From Torreya grandis (lineage: Eukaryota; Streptophyta; Pinopsida; Cupressales; Taxaceae), in contig JARHVA010000021.1 of assembly GCA_037957365.1 (NCBI GenBank), positions 4,484,001 through 4,548,000 of the forward strand: a stretch of DNA of 64,000 bases, read 5' to 3'. The position numbers were made by a program, and so were the translations under genes. The notes beneath the pieces are model-generated. The model was given only the letters and a program-made list of their open reading frames with translations, did no database searches and was not told the DNA's origin. This document shows, in pieces, positions 34,601 to 45,806 of the stretch. The stretch's first letter is position 1, and each line of letters starts with the position of its first letter.

Positions 34601-35377
34601 CATTAAAATGAGAGAATTTTGTGTGTTAAGAACAAGATATATACCTTGGACTAAGTATTAATAACATTTTGACTATCATTATTATTGACATCATAGTTGG
34701 TGTGTTGTTATCAATCTAAAATCATCATGACCTAGCTCATATTTGTTTTGGCTTAAGACAAGAATGTGAGATAGCAATGTCAGTGAATATTTAGAAAAAT
34801 GTGCATAATTTTAAGTGTATATTAAATGCAACATCTTATAGAGTTACAAGATTTTAAGGAAACGGTTCTTGAAAATGAAACACAAATGTGTTACACTTAT
34901 GAGAGTATTTCAACTCTATCTAGGATACTATTCTTATGACAAATATATAGCTATAAAAAATAATAAAATTCAATAAATACACTAATTAGACAAATATATC
35001 ACTAAAAAACTAAAATATATGCATAATATGTACCAAGTTGTGATTTAACATTAAATATCAACTTTTATGTAATTTTTAACTTTTAAAATCAGAGTGTACG
35101 ATAAAGCGATGTTGATTGCAACCTTAACAACATAATCTAAGGTAGCTGAGGTACCTAAGATATTAGTGACCATCTCTATTTAAATAAGAAATAAGAAATT
35201 TAATCAAATATTAATCAATTAATTTAACATATACTAAAAATAAACTTAATATTCTTTTACATAAATAACAAACTTTAATTAAACTTAAACCTATATGTTA
35301 AATACAAATGGTGTGGTAGATAAGTCCTGCATAATAGGTTGACATGTGTTGAGGGGAGGTGGTGAAGTAACTACATA
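34601..35377. other. No recognisable gene
   Basis: AT-rich, no motif seen. It lies just downstream of the kinase pseudogene, so it may include its former 3' flank. Confidence 0.45.
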
Positions 35378-35612
35378 TGGCATAGATTATGGCATGCTAG
35401 TGTCATAATATGCAAAAGCATCTATAAATGATGTATACTCTAGCATGCTAGTCTCCTGATTTACTAAAGCAACTCCAAATGGCATATACTCAGGCATGTT
35501 AGTGTCTTGAGGTACTGAAAAAATTGTAGATGAAATATAATGTTCTATATTGGTGTCCAAAGATGTTGAAGCATTTGCAAATGGCATAGATAACTAGGCA
35601 TTAATGTGTTAC
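35378..35612. repeat. About 66-bp tandem repeat, 3-4 copies
   Basis: 'GGCATGxTAGTGTC' and the following 50-odd bp recur near 35,391, 35,433, 35,492 and in a worn form near 35,550. Together with 'AAATGGCATA' at each boundary they make repeats that stay in the minus-strand reading frame. Confidence 0.6.
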
Positions 35613-36466
35613 ATAAATGTAGGTCTAGTCTTCATAGATGTTGCTCGTGTATGTCACAACTGATTAGGAGGTCCAGTATACTTCTTCCCACATGATGCAC
35701 AATGATGTAAATAAATTATAGGATGAATGTTAGTTATGACACTACTAGTAGGAGGGACATTGACACCAATACCACTACCACCAATAGTATGAGGGACACT
35801 ATTAGATGTCCCACCACTTATAATTTTTATATAAGTCCTTAGTGTATGCATCCCATGGTCAATCATAACTTGTATGAGACTAGTAACTACCTTAAGGGTG
35901 TTGATCTGTGTGGTACAATATAAAATTTTAGGGATAGAAACATATGTTATTGTCCTTCTTTTTCTCTAAACTTGGTTAGGGTGGTTTTGATCTCGCTTAG
36001 CACCAGGTCTATCAAATGAAGACCCACCTCCCCTACCTTGGGAATCTTTCATGTCAACATAATTTGATATTTATTGTAGCACAAACTCAAAATAATTTTT
36101 TCTCAAAAATTATAATGGAACCTCATTATTATTGAATGGAGGCTCATCAAACACCATCCACCATCTATCATAAAAGTTATTTTTTATCTTCGCATGAACA
36201 CACCAATCAATGTTAATATGTTTGTAACTCGTTGGTGGTGTTTGGTTGGTTTTAAGCTTAAGAAATAAATCACACACATATTATTTTGTTATCATTTTTT
36301 TGAACGTCATCATATGATAATTTATTAGAATAATTTTGTTTTAGGACCTCTATTTAATGCAACACTACATCAAATTGTGAAGTGAACTTTTTCACTTCAT
36401 TAAACATGGCCTCCAATGTACTCACAAGTGAATTGTGTCCACTATGAATTGAGAAGTGATGAAAAC
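35378..36466 (-). pseudogene. Unrecognised degenerate ORF with 22-residue tandem repeats, cut by the gypsy element
   Basis: Minus-strand pieces, from high to low coordinates: FNEVKKFTSQFDVVLH near 36,400; IKNNFYDRWWMVFDEPPFNN near 36,150-36,190; SQGRGGGSSFDRPGAKRDQN near 36,000; a 70-residue piece at 35,654-35,866 with CASCGKKYTGPPNQL; then a C-terminal tract at 35,378-35,600 with about four in-frame repeats of the type 'FAxAxxSxDTxMxExxxF'. One CxxC is visible but no complete zinc motif. I do not recognise the family. Its upstream end coincides with the TSD (AAAAC) of the gypsy element, so it was interrupted there. A transposase-related or transposon accessory protein is possible but unproven. 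Confidence 0.45.
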
Positions 36467-39230
36467 TGTTGGTTAAATATTTTGTCGATCAACGTACTGA
36501 TAAAAAAAATAGGTCTGATCAGCTAAAGTAGGAAGATTGGTCGTCCAAATGTGCAGTTTTTACTGCATCAAAAGGGGACTAATCTCTCCTCTCATCAAGG
36601 GGAGGTTCCCTATCGATATGCTATATATATAAATAGAAAATAATACTCAAGGGTAGGACAAACCATCCATCTCTCTTTCTTCAGAGATGATGTGTGCAAA
36701 TCAAAGGAAAAACTCAAGGGAAATGATAGACAACACTCCTCTTCTTTCAGAAGTACTATTCAACAAACCACAAGAATACTCCTGGTAGTAAATGCAAAAT
36801 GTAATCAAGGACGTAGTAACCAGCAAATTGAGATGTAGCACAAAGTCTCCACTTGAATTTCCCAAGAGTGAGATACAAAGGACAATAAGGGCACAAAGTC
36901 GTCCCAAGGTCCTTTACACAGAAATGAAAAGAAAACACACTGAAAGGCAATTATGGAGGCACAAAGTCTCTCCACATTCAACTTCAGGACACCTTCCTGA
37001 CTGTTGTCACTAATTCTACTTGTTGAATTAAAGGAACAGAAGATATATTAAGGAAAAAGACATAAGAACAGTTTCCTCAACAACAAAGATTTCATAGCAC
37101 AAAGTCTGAAAAGTCACTTGCTTTCTTATTCCAATAACAAAATATGATCAAAAAACTGAGCTCAAAGTCTCAATAATGCCTTTCAATTTGGGCAAATTTT
37201 TTTTTTGATTGTCAAAAAGAGATCTTTTTACAATAAAAGAGAGTCCCTTATATAGCCTCTTCAAGAAGGACTCGGGAACAGTAACACATCATGTTGCATT
37301 AAAAACTGTTAGGAAGATAGGTTGGAAATTAGGGGCATCTACCCATTTATTTTTCTCAATGCAGAGAAAAAAGTCATGCTATTGAAAGTTTGCAACTTTC
37401 AATGTCCACCTGGCGATCTGATCCTTCTTCATCGTTCCTCATTTTTTGGTTAATTGAATTGGGTCCTGGATTCAATTTGTTGTTCTGTTCCTTAGTCGCT
37501 TCTTACTAGTTTTGGTCTTAAATCCTTTGAATGCATTTGGGTCTATAGATTACAAGGATCAACGGCTATTTTATGAGCTTTGAAATTGACATTCACTTGC
37601 CTGTCATTATGTTTTCAACGGCTAGTTTGCTGTCTTAAATTTGATGTCTTCGAACGCGTCACCCCTTGGTCCTTCTTTGGCTTAGAAAGAACTTGCTCTT
37701 TCGAGCCTAAATAAATGATCTGCTTTGGGTTAGGAAGAGCCCCCAACAATGGTATTTTCCCTTCGGGTAGTCCTTGAATGGCCTTTGGGCTTCTTTCTTC
37801 CGACGAGTAGCTAAGTTCTTCCTTCGGATTTCTTGTTTTACATCTTCCCAAAGGGAAGATGACCCTTCGGCTTAGGAGAAACATCTTTTAATTTGGCCAC
37901 TAAGAATCCCCCACAAGGGCATCTACCCTTCGGGGTCCTTGGTGGCCTTTTATCTTTGGCAGTCTCTTGTAGCTTTCCTGCGGACTGTTTCTGCAAAGAT
38001 TTTCCTGTGGGCATTTCCCTGGGCTTTCTCCTGCAGACAATTCTCACAAACAAAAAGCCCACAAAAATTTCCCACAGACAAAAAGTCCACAAAATTGTTT
38101 CAATCACTTGTCTTTGCCTCTTTGGAAATTTCTTCGAGCTTTCTGCCTGTAGCTACTTTCCTGAATTCCTTCAAACTTTTTGTCTGAAGGAATTCCTTCG
38201 AACAAAAAGTCTGAAGGAATTATGTCTTTGTCTTTTACAATTGCCTTAAACAAAAAATCTAAAAGAATTTACCTTTGCGGCCTTCTTTGAAAATGACCCT
38301 TTCAAAGGGTACTTTCATCGACCAAGTGCCCTCTGCAAGGGCACTTGTCCTTTGGGAGGCTTCTTTGAATTTTTGTGTTGAACCACTCCTTTAAACCGAG
38401 CCAATGAACCAAGGCGATGAACCAACTATTGAACCATTTTATTGAATCATTTGATTGAACCAAAGCATTGAACTACTTGGTTGAACCAAACGTTGAACTG
38501 CTTGGTTGAACCAAATGTTGAACCAAGCCGATGAACCAAGCTTTGAACCAAAATGGTTCAAGTCGATGAACCAATTGAATGAACCGAAGCATTGAACCAA
38601 CCGTTGAACCAAGCTTTGGTTCAATGGTTCAAACAAATCCTTTAAACCAACTGACAAACCATTTGATTGAACCAAAGGATGAACCAAAGCGTTGAAACAA
38701 AGTGGATGAACCAACTGAATGAAACAAAGCATTGAACCACTTGGTTGAACCAAGCAATTAAACTGAAAGCGTTGAACGTATTGAACCTTGAACTTGTTGA
38801 ACCTTTGAACCAAAGTGGTTCAATGGTTCAACGGTTCAATGGTTCATGCCTTCTTTGCTTAGATGCTTGCCGATGGAGATTTTTGATTGAACCAAGGCAC
38901 TGAACCAATCTCGAAAATGACCAAGTGTTAGATACTAATTCTTTGAATTGAACTTGCCTACAGAAGCCTTTGAACCTGTAAAAATGAACCTACCTGTAGA
39001 GTCTGTAGAAATCAAATATATAGAAATCAACCTATAAAGCCCAATGAAATTAGCCTATAGAGTCCATAGATTTAAGCCTACAGAGTCCGTAGATTTCTTG
39101 AGAAGCTTGAAAAATGAGGAATTAGAATGCCCAAGCCAAATTTTGGAAAGGGAAGAGACAATTTTGGTCTGTAAGACCAAAATAGTTCAAATGTTGTCCC
39201 AAAAATGATTGATATTTTTAGGGGACAATA
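36467..39230 (-). repeat. 3' LTR of the gypsy element (2,764 bp)
   Basis: Collinear with 42,546-45,310. It contains the GAACCA/TGGTTC repeat array at about 38,390-38,910 and a set of short inverted repeats built on CCTTCGAA/TTCGAAGG-type words at about 38,160-38,225. Open frames across it (for example 124 residues at 38,439-38,813, reading 'GSSxWFNxxVQ') are translations of the array and are not genes. Confidence 0.93.
38390..38910. repeat. GAACCA array inside the 3' LTR
   Basis: More than twenty GAACCA hexamers or one-base variants are spaced 8-20 bp apart, mostly as TTGAACCAA or GATGAACCAA. The array ends in a TGGTTCAATGGTTCAACGGT run on the opposite orientation, so it can fold back on itself. 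Confidence 0.88.
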
Positions 39231-39404
39231 GCTAGCTCCAGTTGGGGAACTTCTATCAATTGCAAAAAGAATTAAAGGGAGTAGAATCCAGAATCTCCAG
39301 TGTCTTCATGTGTACCATTGGGTTACGGAGTCATGCTACCTAGAAATGAAAGGCATCAAAAATGGAAACAAACAAAACAAAATAAAATTAAAATCTATAC
39401 AAAT

Positions 39405-39710
39405 TTACATATATACAGATGAAATGATATGATATTTCAAGAATTGAAGTATTTCAGATGCTGCTGCTTGAGAGACAGTGAAAATAGTGCGCCATCTTGG
39501 TAAACTAGCAAGAAGACATTTTGTCCCTAGAAATAGTGATGGGCGAATAGAGCTCTCCACCAGGAAACCAATTTTTTGCATCTTCCTATTGAATCTTTCT
39601 TCTTCTTGCCCCATGGCAGGATGTGGTCTTTAATTTGAAAGCCATAACTCCTTGCTTTCTTGGTGAAGGGTTTCTTTGCCTGATTTTGATTTGCATGAGC
39701 ATGGTCCATT
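39405..39710 (-). pseudogene. Integrase C-terminal remnant
   Basis: Minus-strand frames at 39,405-39,710 read NQNQAKKPFTKKARSYGFQI, then KDHILPW, then CKKLVSWWRALFAHHYF. This fits the gypsy integrase tail, where 'A.+AFD+K...R.F..GD.VL.W' is followed by 'K.......W.GPF.I'. It would normally be joined to a zinc-binding and a DDE catalytic core, which are absent upstream. A frame change separates two pieces. It is inactive. Confidence 0.6.
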
Positions 39711-39739
39711 ACCGTAATTGGTTGTTCTTCTGGTTTAGT

Positions 39740-40040
39740 CTAGCACATGATTGGATTGTCCACATCAAACTCCTGACAAGATATCAACTTAGCATGTCCT
39801 TTGATGTGGAGGAGTTTGATCTCTTCATCTTGGACAATCTTCAATCCGAGCAACAGAGATTCACATCCAACTGTGTTGTTGGTGTTGTTGACTTGCAAAT
39901 TGCATGAAGGAAGAATATCTCCTTAAGGAGATATCAACATAATCCCAGCTCCTTCATTGGTGGAAAAATTGCTGCTATTGGATTTTAGGATCCCAGCATT
40001 ATCAGAAGCTGATCTCCTATCAGAGTTCTCTTCATTAGAG
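39740..40040 (-). pseudogene. RNase H remnant with catalytic residues lost
   Basis: On the minus strand STNEGAGIMLISP, a stop, GDILPS, then NNTNNTVGCESLLLGLKIVQ, then IKLLHIKGHAKLI fit the gypsy RNase H order '..EGAGAG+VL+SP.G', 'NN.AEYEAL+.GL', 'L.V.GDS.L+'. The family's Glu (AEYEAL) is Gly, and the Asp of 'GDS' is His. One stop follows ISP. It directly precedes the integrase tail on the sense strand, so everything between (most of integrase) is deleted. Confidence 0.65.
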
Positions 40041-40330
40041 ATGGAAGATCTTTCCTTATTTGTACTGCACTCTACCAATTCTCCTGAAGTCTTTTTTGGA
40101 TCAATTCCTGGATTATCAACTACAGGACTTTCATCTGTAGAAACATGAACATTCTCTGTGGTCAAGAAATAATTACCCCTTCCTGAAGACTAAAATAGAA
40201 TTTGTGCTGCAGGGGCTGATGTTTGGATGACCATGTATTTTGCTTCCTTTTCAGGGAGCAATCTCTTCATTATGCCTTGGACAGGGATCCTTGCCTGAGA
40301 CAAGTCCATGCTTAGTTCTCCTCCCACATC
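40041..40330 (-). other. Acidic Ser/Asn-rich linker where RT would be expected
   Basis: An open piece (39,923-40,165) starts MTTENVHVSTDESPVVDN and is low in hydrophobic residues. It occupies the place of reverse transcriptase, but none of the RT motifs can be found, so about 1 kb or more of pol is missing between protease and RNase H. Confidence 0.6.
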
Positions 40331-40342
40331 TTTGCAGAAATT

Positions 40343-40681
40343 TCATTTAAGCAAAATGACATAGGATGCTAGGATGTTAGCCACCAAGACAGTCATCTTG
40401 ATTCTCTTATATGGAAAGAATGCAAATGCAAATTGGGCATCTTTTATTTGCCCCAACAATGGTACTTGCTTATTGTCCATGGAGAAACATCTCCCAAATG
40501 TCTTGGTTAGTGTGAGGCCCAGAGACTCAGCTACTTTAGTAGGCATGACATTGTCAGATGCCTTGGAATCAATGATGCAATTGTTGAGCTGATAACCATT
40601 TATCAATAAGGAAACATAGAAAGGTTCTATTTTCCCAGGGGCAGCTAGAGGAGTAAAGACAAGATTATTTGGAATGGGCAT
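40343..40681 (-). pseudogene. Retroviral-type aspartic protease, active site altered
   Basis: A 112-residue open piece reads FYVSLLINGYQLNNCIIDSK, then ASDNVMPTKVAESLGL, then SMDNKQVPLLGQI. This matches the gypsy protease '..V...ING..+..ALIDSGAS.NVMP..+...LGL'. The active-site triplet DSG is DSK: the glycine is replaced by lysine, which would not be tolerated. The protease would cut the Gag-Pol polyprotein. It lies in a different frame from gag. Confidence 0.78.
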
Positions 40682-41073
40682 GTTCTTTGGGGAATCAAGA
40701 ATTATTTTTTTAACCTCTTGTCTTGCAGGGATGGTTTGGTTCTTGACACATTAGACCAAACTATCCAATTGATTAGGATTGGACTGTAAATACTCAAATT
40801 CAGACATTTGTATTTTTGTCTTTTTGACATGATTGATTATGTCAAATGGCTGAATTGGACTAGGAACAGAAGAAAGCATTTCAACCTTTTGGGTTTTAGG
40901 AGGGATGGGAGGAGGGCTGGTTTCCAAAATTGAAGTAGAAGGTGAAGGTGAAATTAATGTACTTACATTTGGGTGATCACCGGATCCTTTGACTGAAAAG
41001 CCACAATGGTTCCACACTTAGCAATTGTAATTGCTAGTTGAGGTGGTTCCTCTGTCTTCTCTTTATCAACTTG

Positions 41074-42405
41074 CTAGACTGATTGGTTTTTGGACTTGGT
41101 AAACACTGCATATGATCCATCAATAGCTTCTCCTTTGCTTTTGGGTTCATCTTGGTAATTCAAGAAACCAATGTGGGAGTCACCAGCTGATTCTTCTTGA
41201 TCTTCCATGAAGAGTTCAACATCATTTTCTTGTTCAAACTCAGGTTGGAAAGAGAAAGCATGTTCTGTTTCCAAATATCTAATTGTTGAGTTGGTTAGAG
41301 GAGCTTCAAGGGCAAGTTTCCCTTATGGGGGAGGAAGGCGATTCTGTTTCCCTTGATTCTTGGCAACATTGCCTTGATATGACTGATTTGGGAAAGTCCT
41401 TCTTGGCATATCTCTATATGAAGGATCAGAAGACATTCCTTATGCCATTTGCTTTTTTAAGGCTAGCACTTCATTTTCCAGCTTTTGCACCATTATATCT
41501 ATGGTGTTTGTAGATGAATATTCAGAAGATGATGAGGATCTATTTTTGTTTGGATCTCTTCTTATCTTCCCTGCTAAGATGAGATCATCTTCTACCTCAG
41601 TGGCCAAAAGTTGAGCTACAACAAGATCTATTTGACCAGCACGTCTCAACAAAAAATTGACTTCAGGTAACTGAGAATTAATGAAGAAGCATTTGAGATT
41701 CTCAGCTGTAGGTTGAGCAATTACAGGAATTATGTTCCTCAGTTTGTCAATTTTGGCTATGAAGTCTCTCATTGGTTCATAAGGCTCTTTCTTCATCTGT
41801 GTGAGTTGAGCCAGAAGTGCATGTGCATCTTCTGAAGGTTTGAATCTGGCTTCAAACTTAGCTTTGAGGGTATTCCAATCGGTTACTGACTGAGCCTATA
41901 GATGATAAAACCAATCTGTAGTAGCACCTTGTAATGTTTCTACAAAAAGCCTGACTGCTACATCTTCAAATTCTACTCCGATTACGCCACAAGCTATGCT
42001 GAAGGTTGCAATGTGTTCATTGGGATGAACTTTCCCATCACCATAGAATATAGGGAAATTCTTCCTTGAGCTGCGTGGAAGCTCATGTAGAGGTGGAGTA
42101 AGATTGAGAGGACCAAAAGCATTACCCCAGGGGCCTTGAACTGCCATTCTAAGATTATGAAAATGAGGAATAACAAATCTCAGAGGGGTAATTATAGGCA
42201 AAGCTTTATCAATAGTAGAAGTGGATCCTTCATCTGGCAATGGAGATCTAACTTTAGTAGGAGGAAATCTCTTGGTTTGTTGGAGACGATATGGTGAAGG
42301 AAACAGATCAAAATCACTTTGTTGTACCAACTCGAATACAGGGTCAATGATACCTTTAGCCCTTTGGCTTTGTGTATACCTTGAATCTGCCAGATTGTGA
42401 AACAA
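41074..42405 (-). pseudogene. Ty3/gypsy gag, one frame with a few stops
   Basis: From ATG at 42,403-42,405, one frame continues to 41,074. It first encodes 169 residues (including FPIFYGDGKVHPNEHIATF and LFVETLQGATTDWFYHL), ending at TAG (41,896-41,898). It then continues as DWNTLKAKFEARFKPSEDAH, MKKEPYEPMRDFIAKIDKLR, a long helical part to a TAA at 41,440-41,442, and an acidic tail. The pattern 'F.GDG...EH...F', 'W F..L...S+..W..L...F...F', 'K.E.ESM++F' is the gag domain. The first stop is CAG to TAG at a Gln-like position. No zinc knuckle was found. It is the best-preserved gene in this element. Confidence 0.82.
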
Positions 42406-42522
42406 AAAATGGAAAAGAATTGACCTTGCTTCAGTTTGAAGCTTGAGGCTTTAAACTGTGCGTTCTTTTCTGGTTAGTGTGGAGGTGAATGGATAGATTA
42501 TAAATGGATAATGGATAGAATT

Positions 42523-42540
42523 TCCCCAGCGGAGTCACCA
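42523..42540 (-). promoter_or_regulatory. Primer-binding site
   Basis: On the minus strand TGGTGACTCCGCTGGGGA starts 5 bases after the 5' LTR end (CCAACA). It begins TGG, as expected for pairing with the CCA tail of a tRNA. I recall similar sites in plant gypsy elements of the Tat/Ogre type, but cannot name the tRNA with confidence. Confidence 0.7.
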
Positions 42541-42545
42541 AAAAT

Positions 42546-45310
42546 TGTTGGTTGAATATTTTGTCGATCAACGTATTGATAAACAAAATAGGTCTGATCA
42601 GCCAAAGTAGGAAGACTATTCATCCAAATGTGCAATTTTTACCGCATCAAAAGGGGACTAATCTCTCCTCTCATCAAGGGGAGGTTCCCTATAGATATGC
42701 TATATATATATATATATATAAATAGAAAATAATACTCAAGGGTAGGACAAACCATCCATCTCTCTTTCTTCAGAGATGATGTGTGCAAATCAAAGGAAAA
42801 ACTCAAGGGAAATGACAGACAACACTCCTCTTCTTTTAGAACTACTATTCAGCAAACCACAAGAATACTCCTGGTAGTAAATGCAAAATGTAATCAAGGA
42901 CGTAGTAACCAACAAATTGAGATGTAGCACAAAGTCTCCACTTGAATTTCCTAAGAGTGAGATACGAAGGACAATGAGGGCACAAAGTCGTCCTAAGGTC
43001 CTTTACACAAAAATGAAAAGAAAACACACTGAAAGGTAATTATGGGGGCACAAAGTCTCTCCACAGTCAACTTCAGGACACCTTCCTGACTGTTATCACT
43101 AATTCTGCTTGTTGAATTAAAGGAACATAAGATATATTAAGGAAAAAGACATAAGAACAGTTTCCTCAACAACAAAGATTTCACAGCACAAAGTCTGAAA
43201 AGTCACTTGCTTTCTTATTCCAATAACAAAATATGATCAACAAACTGAGCTCAAAGTCTCAGTAATGCCTTTCAATTTGGGTAGAGTTTCGTTATGATTG
43301 TCAAAAAGAGATCTTTTTACAATAAAAGAGAGTCCCTTATATAGCCTCTTCAAGAAGGACTCGGGAACAGTAACACATCATGTTGCGTTGAAAACTGTTA
43401 GGAAGATAGGCTGGAAATTAGGGGCATCTACCCTTTTATTTTTCTCAATGCAGAGAAACAAGTCACGCTATTGAAAGTTTGCAACTTTCAATGTCCACCT
43501 GGCAATCTGATCCTTCTTCATCGTTCCTCCTTTTATGGTTAATTGAATCGGGTCTTGGATTCAATTTGTTGTTCTGTTCCTTAGTTGCTTCTTACTAGTT
43601 TTGGCCTTAAAGCCTTTGAATGCATTCGGGTCTGTAGATTATAAGGATCAACAGCTATTTTATGAGCTTTGAAATTGACATTCACGCGCCCGTCACTATG
43701 TTTTCAACAGCTAGTTTGCTGTCTTAAATTTGACATCTTTGGGCACGTCACCCCTTGGTCCTTCTTTGGATTTCCTCTTTTGCACTTTCCCAAAAAGAAC
43801 TTGCCCTTTTAGGCCTTAAGAAATGATCCACTTTGGGTCAAGAAGATCCCCCCGCAAGGGTATCTGCCCTTCGGGTGGTCTTTGAATGGCCTTCGGGCTT
43901 CTTTCTTTCGACGAGTAGCTCAGTTCTTCCTTCATATTTCTTGTTTTACATCTTCTCGAAGGGAAGATGACCCTTTGGCTTCTGGGAAGCATCCTTTAAG
44001 TTGGCCACCGAGAATCCCCCGCAAGGGCACCTTCCCTTTGGGGTCCTTCGACGGCCTTTTATCTTCCGCAGTCTCTCGCAGCTTTCTTGTGGATTGTTTC
44101 CATGGACATTTTCCCGTGGGCATTTCCCCGAGCATTTCCCTGGGCATTTACCCCATGCTTTCTCTTGCGGACAATTCTCGCAGACAAAACGTTTCGATCA
44201 CTTGTCTTTTCCTCTTTGTAAATTTCTTCGAGATTTCTGCCCACAGCTACGTTCTTGAATTCATTCAAAATTTTTGTCTAAAGGAATTCCTTCGAACAAA
44301 AAGTCTGAAGGAATTATGCCTTTGTCTTTTTCAATTGCCTTAAACAAAAAATCTGAAAGAATTTACCTTTGCGGCCTTCTTTGAAAATGACCCTTTCGAA
44401 GGGTACTTTGGTCGACCAAGTGCCCTCCGCAAGGGAACTTGTCCTTTGGGAGGCTTCTTTGAATTTTTGCGTTGAACCGCTCCTTTGAACCAAGCCGATG
44501 AACCAAGGTGATGAACCAACTGTTGAACCATTTGATTGAACCAAAGCATTGAACCGCTTGGTTGAACCAAACGTTGAACTGCTTGGTTGAACCAAACATT
44601 GAACCAAGTCGATGAACCAAGCTTTGAACCAAAATGGTTCAAGCCGATGAACCAATTGAATGAACCGAAGCATTGAACCAACTGTTGAACCAAGCTTTGG
44701 TTCAACGGTTCAAACAAAGCCTTTGAACCAACTGATGAACCATTTGATTGAACCAAAAGATGAACCAAAGCATTGAAACAAAGCAGATGAACCAACTGAA
44801 TGAAAAAAAGCGTTAAACCACTTGGTTGAACCAAGCCATTGAACCGAAAGTGTTGAACCTATTGAACCTTGAACTCGTTGAACCTTTGAACCAAAGTGGT
44901 TCAATGGTTCAACGGTTCAATGGTTCAAGCCTTCTTTGCTTAGATGCTTGCCGAAGGAGATTTTTGATTGAACCAAGGCACTGAACCAATCCCAAAAATG
45001 ACCAAGTGTTAGAAATTGATTCTTTTAATTGAACCCGCCTGTAGAAGCCTTTGAACCTATAGAAATGAACCTGCCTGCAGAGTCTATAAAATCAAATTTG
45101 TAGAAATCAACCTGTAAAGCCCATTGAACTTGGCATGTAGAGTCCATAGATTCAAGCCTGTAGAGTCCGTAGATTTCCTGAGAAGCTTGAAAAATGAGGA
45201 ATTAGAATGCCCAGGACAAATTTCGGAAAGGGAAGAGACAATTTTGGTCTATAAGACCAAAATAGTTCAAATGTTGTCCCAAAAATGAGTGATATTTTTG
45301 GGGGACAACA
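42546..45310 (-). repeat. 5' LTR of the gypsy element (2,765 bp)
   Basis: Same organisation as 36,467-39,230, including a GAACCA array at about 44,470-44,990 and a TA expansion near 42,702-42,720 that the other LTR lacks. By position it would hold the promoter, reading leftward. Long open frames on the minus strand at 44,340-44,904 are array translations. Confidence 0.93.
44470..44990. repeat. GAACCA array inside the 5' LTR
   Basis: Counterpart of 38,390-38,910, with about 22 exact GAACCA words. Several differences between the two arrays are GAACCA versus GAACCG, which are transitions at possible CpG sites. Confidence 0.88.
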
Positions 45311-45315
45311 AAAAC

Positions 45316-45704
45316 TATTATAATAATTTGAAATTTTTGGAATTTTGCATTATATTGTTCATACAATTTGGTTTCTTCTTCTGCAAATTCAAACTATCGA
45401 GTTTTTTAATCACGGTTTTATTTTACGTTTGTTTCAAGCATTGAGTCCATTGATTTTGTATCCAGATTTATAAAAATATAAATTTTATCATACAATGTGA
45501 GAGGGTTAAATACAACTTTAATTTCAAAACCCTATGCATAAAAATATATAAATTGAAACCCCAAAATTAAAATTTAACAATCCACATACCTGAGACTGTG
45601 ATCAAAATATTGAATCACGTTGGCAGGATACAAATCCAAAGAAAACAAGTCCTCTTCAAAATACAAGAGCTCATTTAAAGTAAGAAAATGAAACACAATT
45701 TTGA

Positions 45705-45708
<4 letters not shown>
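45316..45708. other. Right flank of the gypsy element, no gene seen
   Basis: AT-rich sequence. By position it is the former continuation of the 35.4-36.47 kb region before the element inserted. No protein motif continues across the junction that I can read. Confidence 0.45.

Positions 45709-45797
<89 letters not shown>
45709..45797. repeat. (TA)n microsatellite
   Basis: About 89 bp of TA dinucleotide. 'IYIYIY' frames here on both strands are artefacts. Confidence 0.97.
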
Positions 45798-45803
<6 letters not shown>

Positions 45804-45806
45804 TAA

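Larger units (their letters stand above)
36467..45310 (-). mobile_element. Non-autonomous Ty3/gypsy element with 2.76-kb LTRs, TSD AAAAC
   Basis: Two direct repeats, 36,467-39,230 (2,764 bp) and 42,546-45,310 (2,765 bp), flank a 3.3-kb interior. The sequence AAAAC is present just outside both ends (36,462-36,466 and 45,311-45,315), a 5-bp target duplication. Plus-strand LTR ends are TGTTGG and ACAACA (worn to ACAATA in the left copy). The coding content is on the minus strand. It holds gag and protease, fragments of RNase H and the integrase C-terminus, but no RT and no integrase core. Transposition therefore needed proteins from a relative. The outer LTRs differ by about 5% by eye in their first 320 bp. 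Confidence 0.93.

Noticed and set aside
37615..38249. Several 80-118-residue open frames on both strands inside the gypsy LTR
   Set aside because: They overlap each other on opposite strands, lie within an LTR and show no domain. Short-word repeats with few stops explain them.
38439..38813. 124-residue frame reading 'GSSxWFNxxVQ', and similar frames at 44.3-44.9 kb
   Set aside because: Created by the GAACCA array, which lacks stops in some frames. The same region is an LTR, and the frames are not conserved between the two LTRs.
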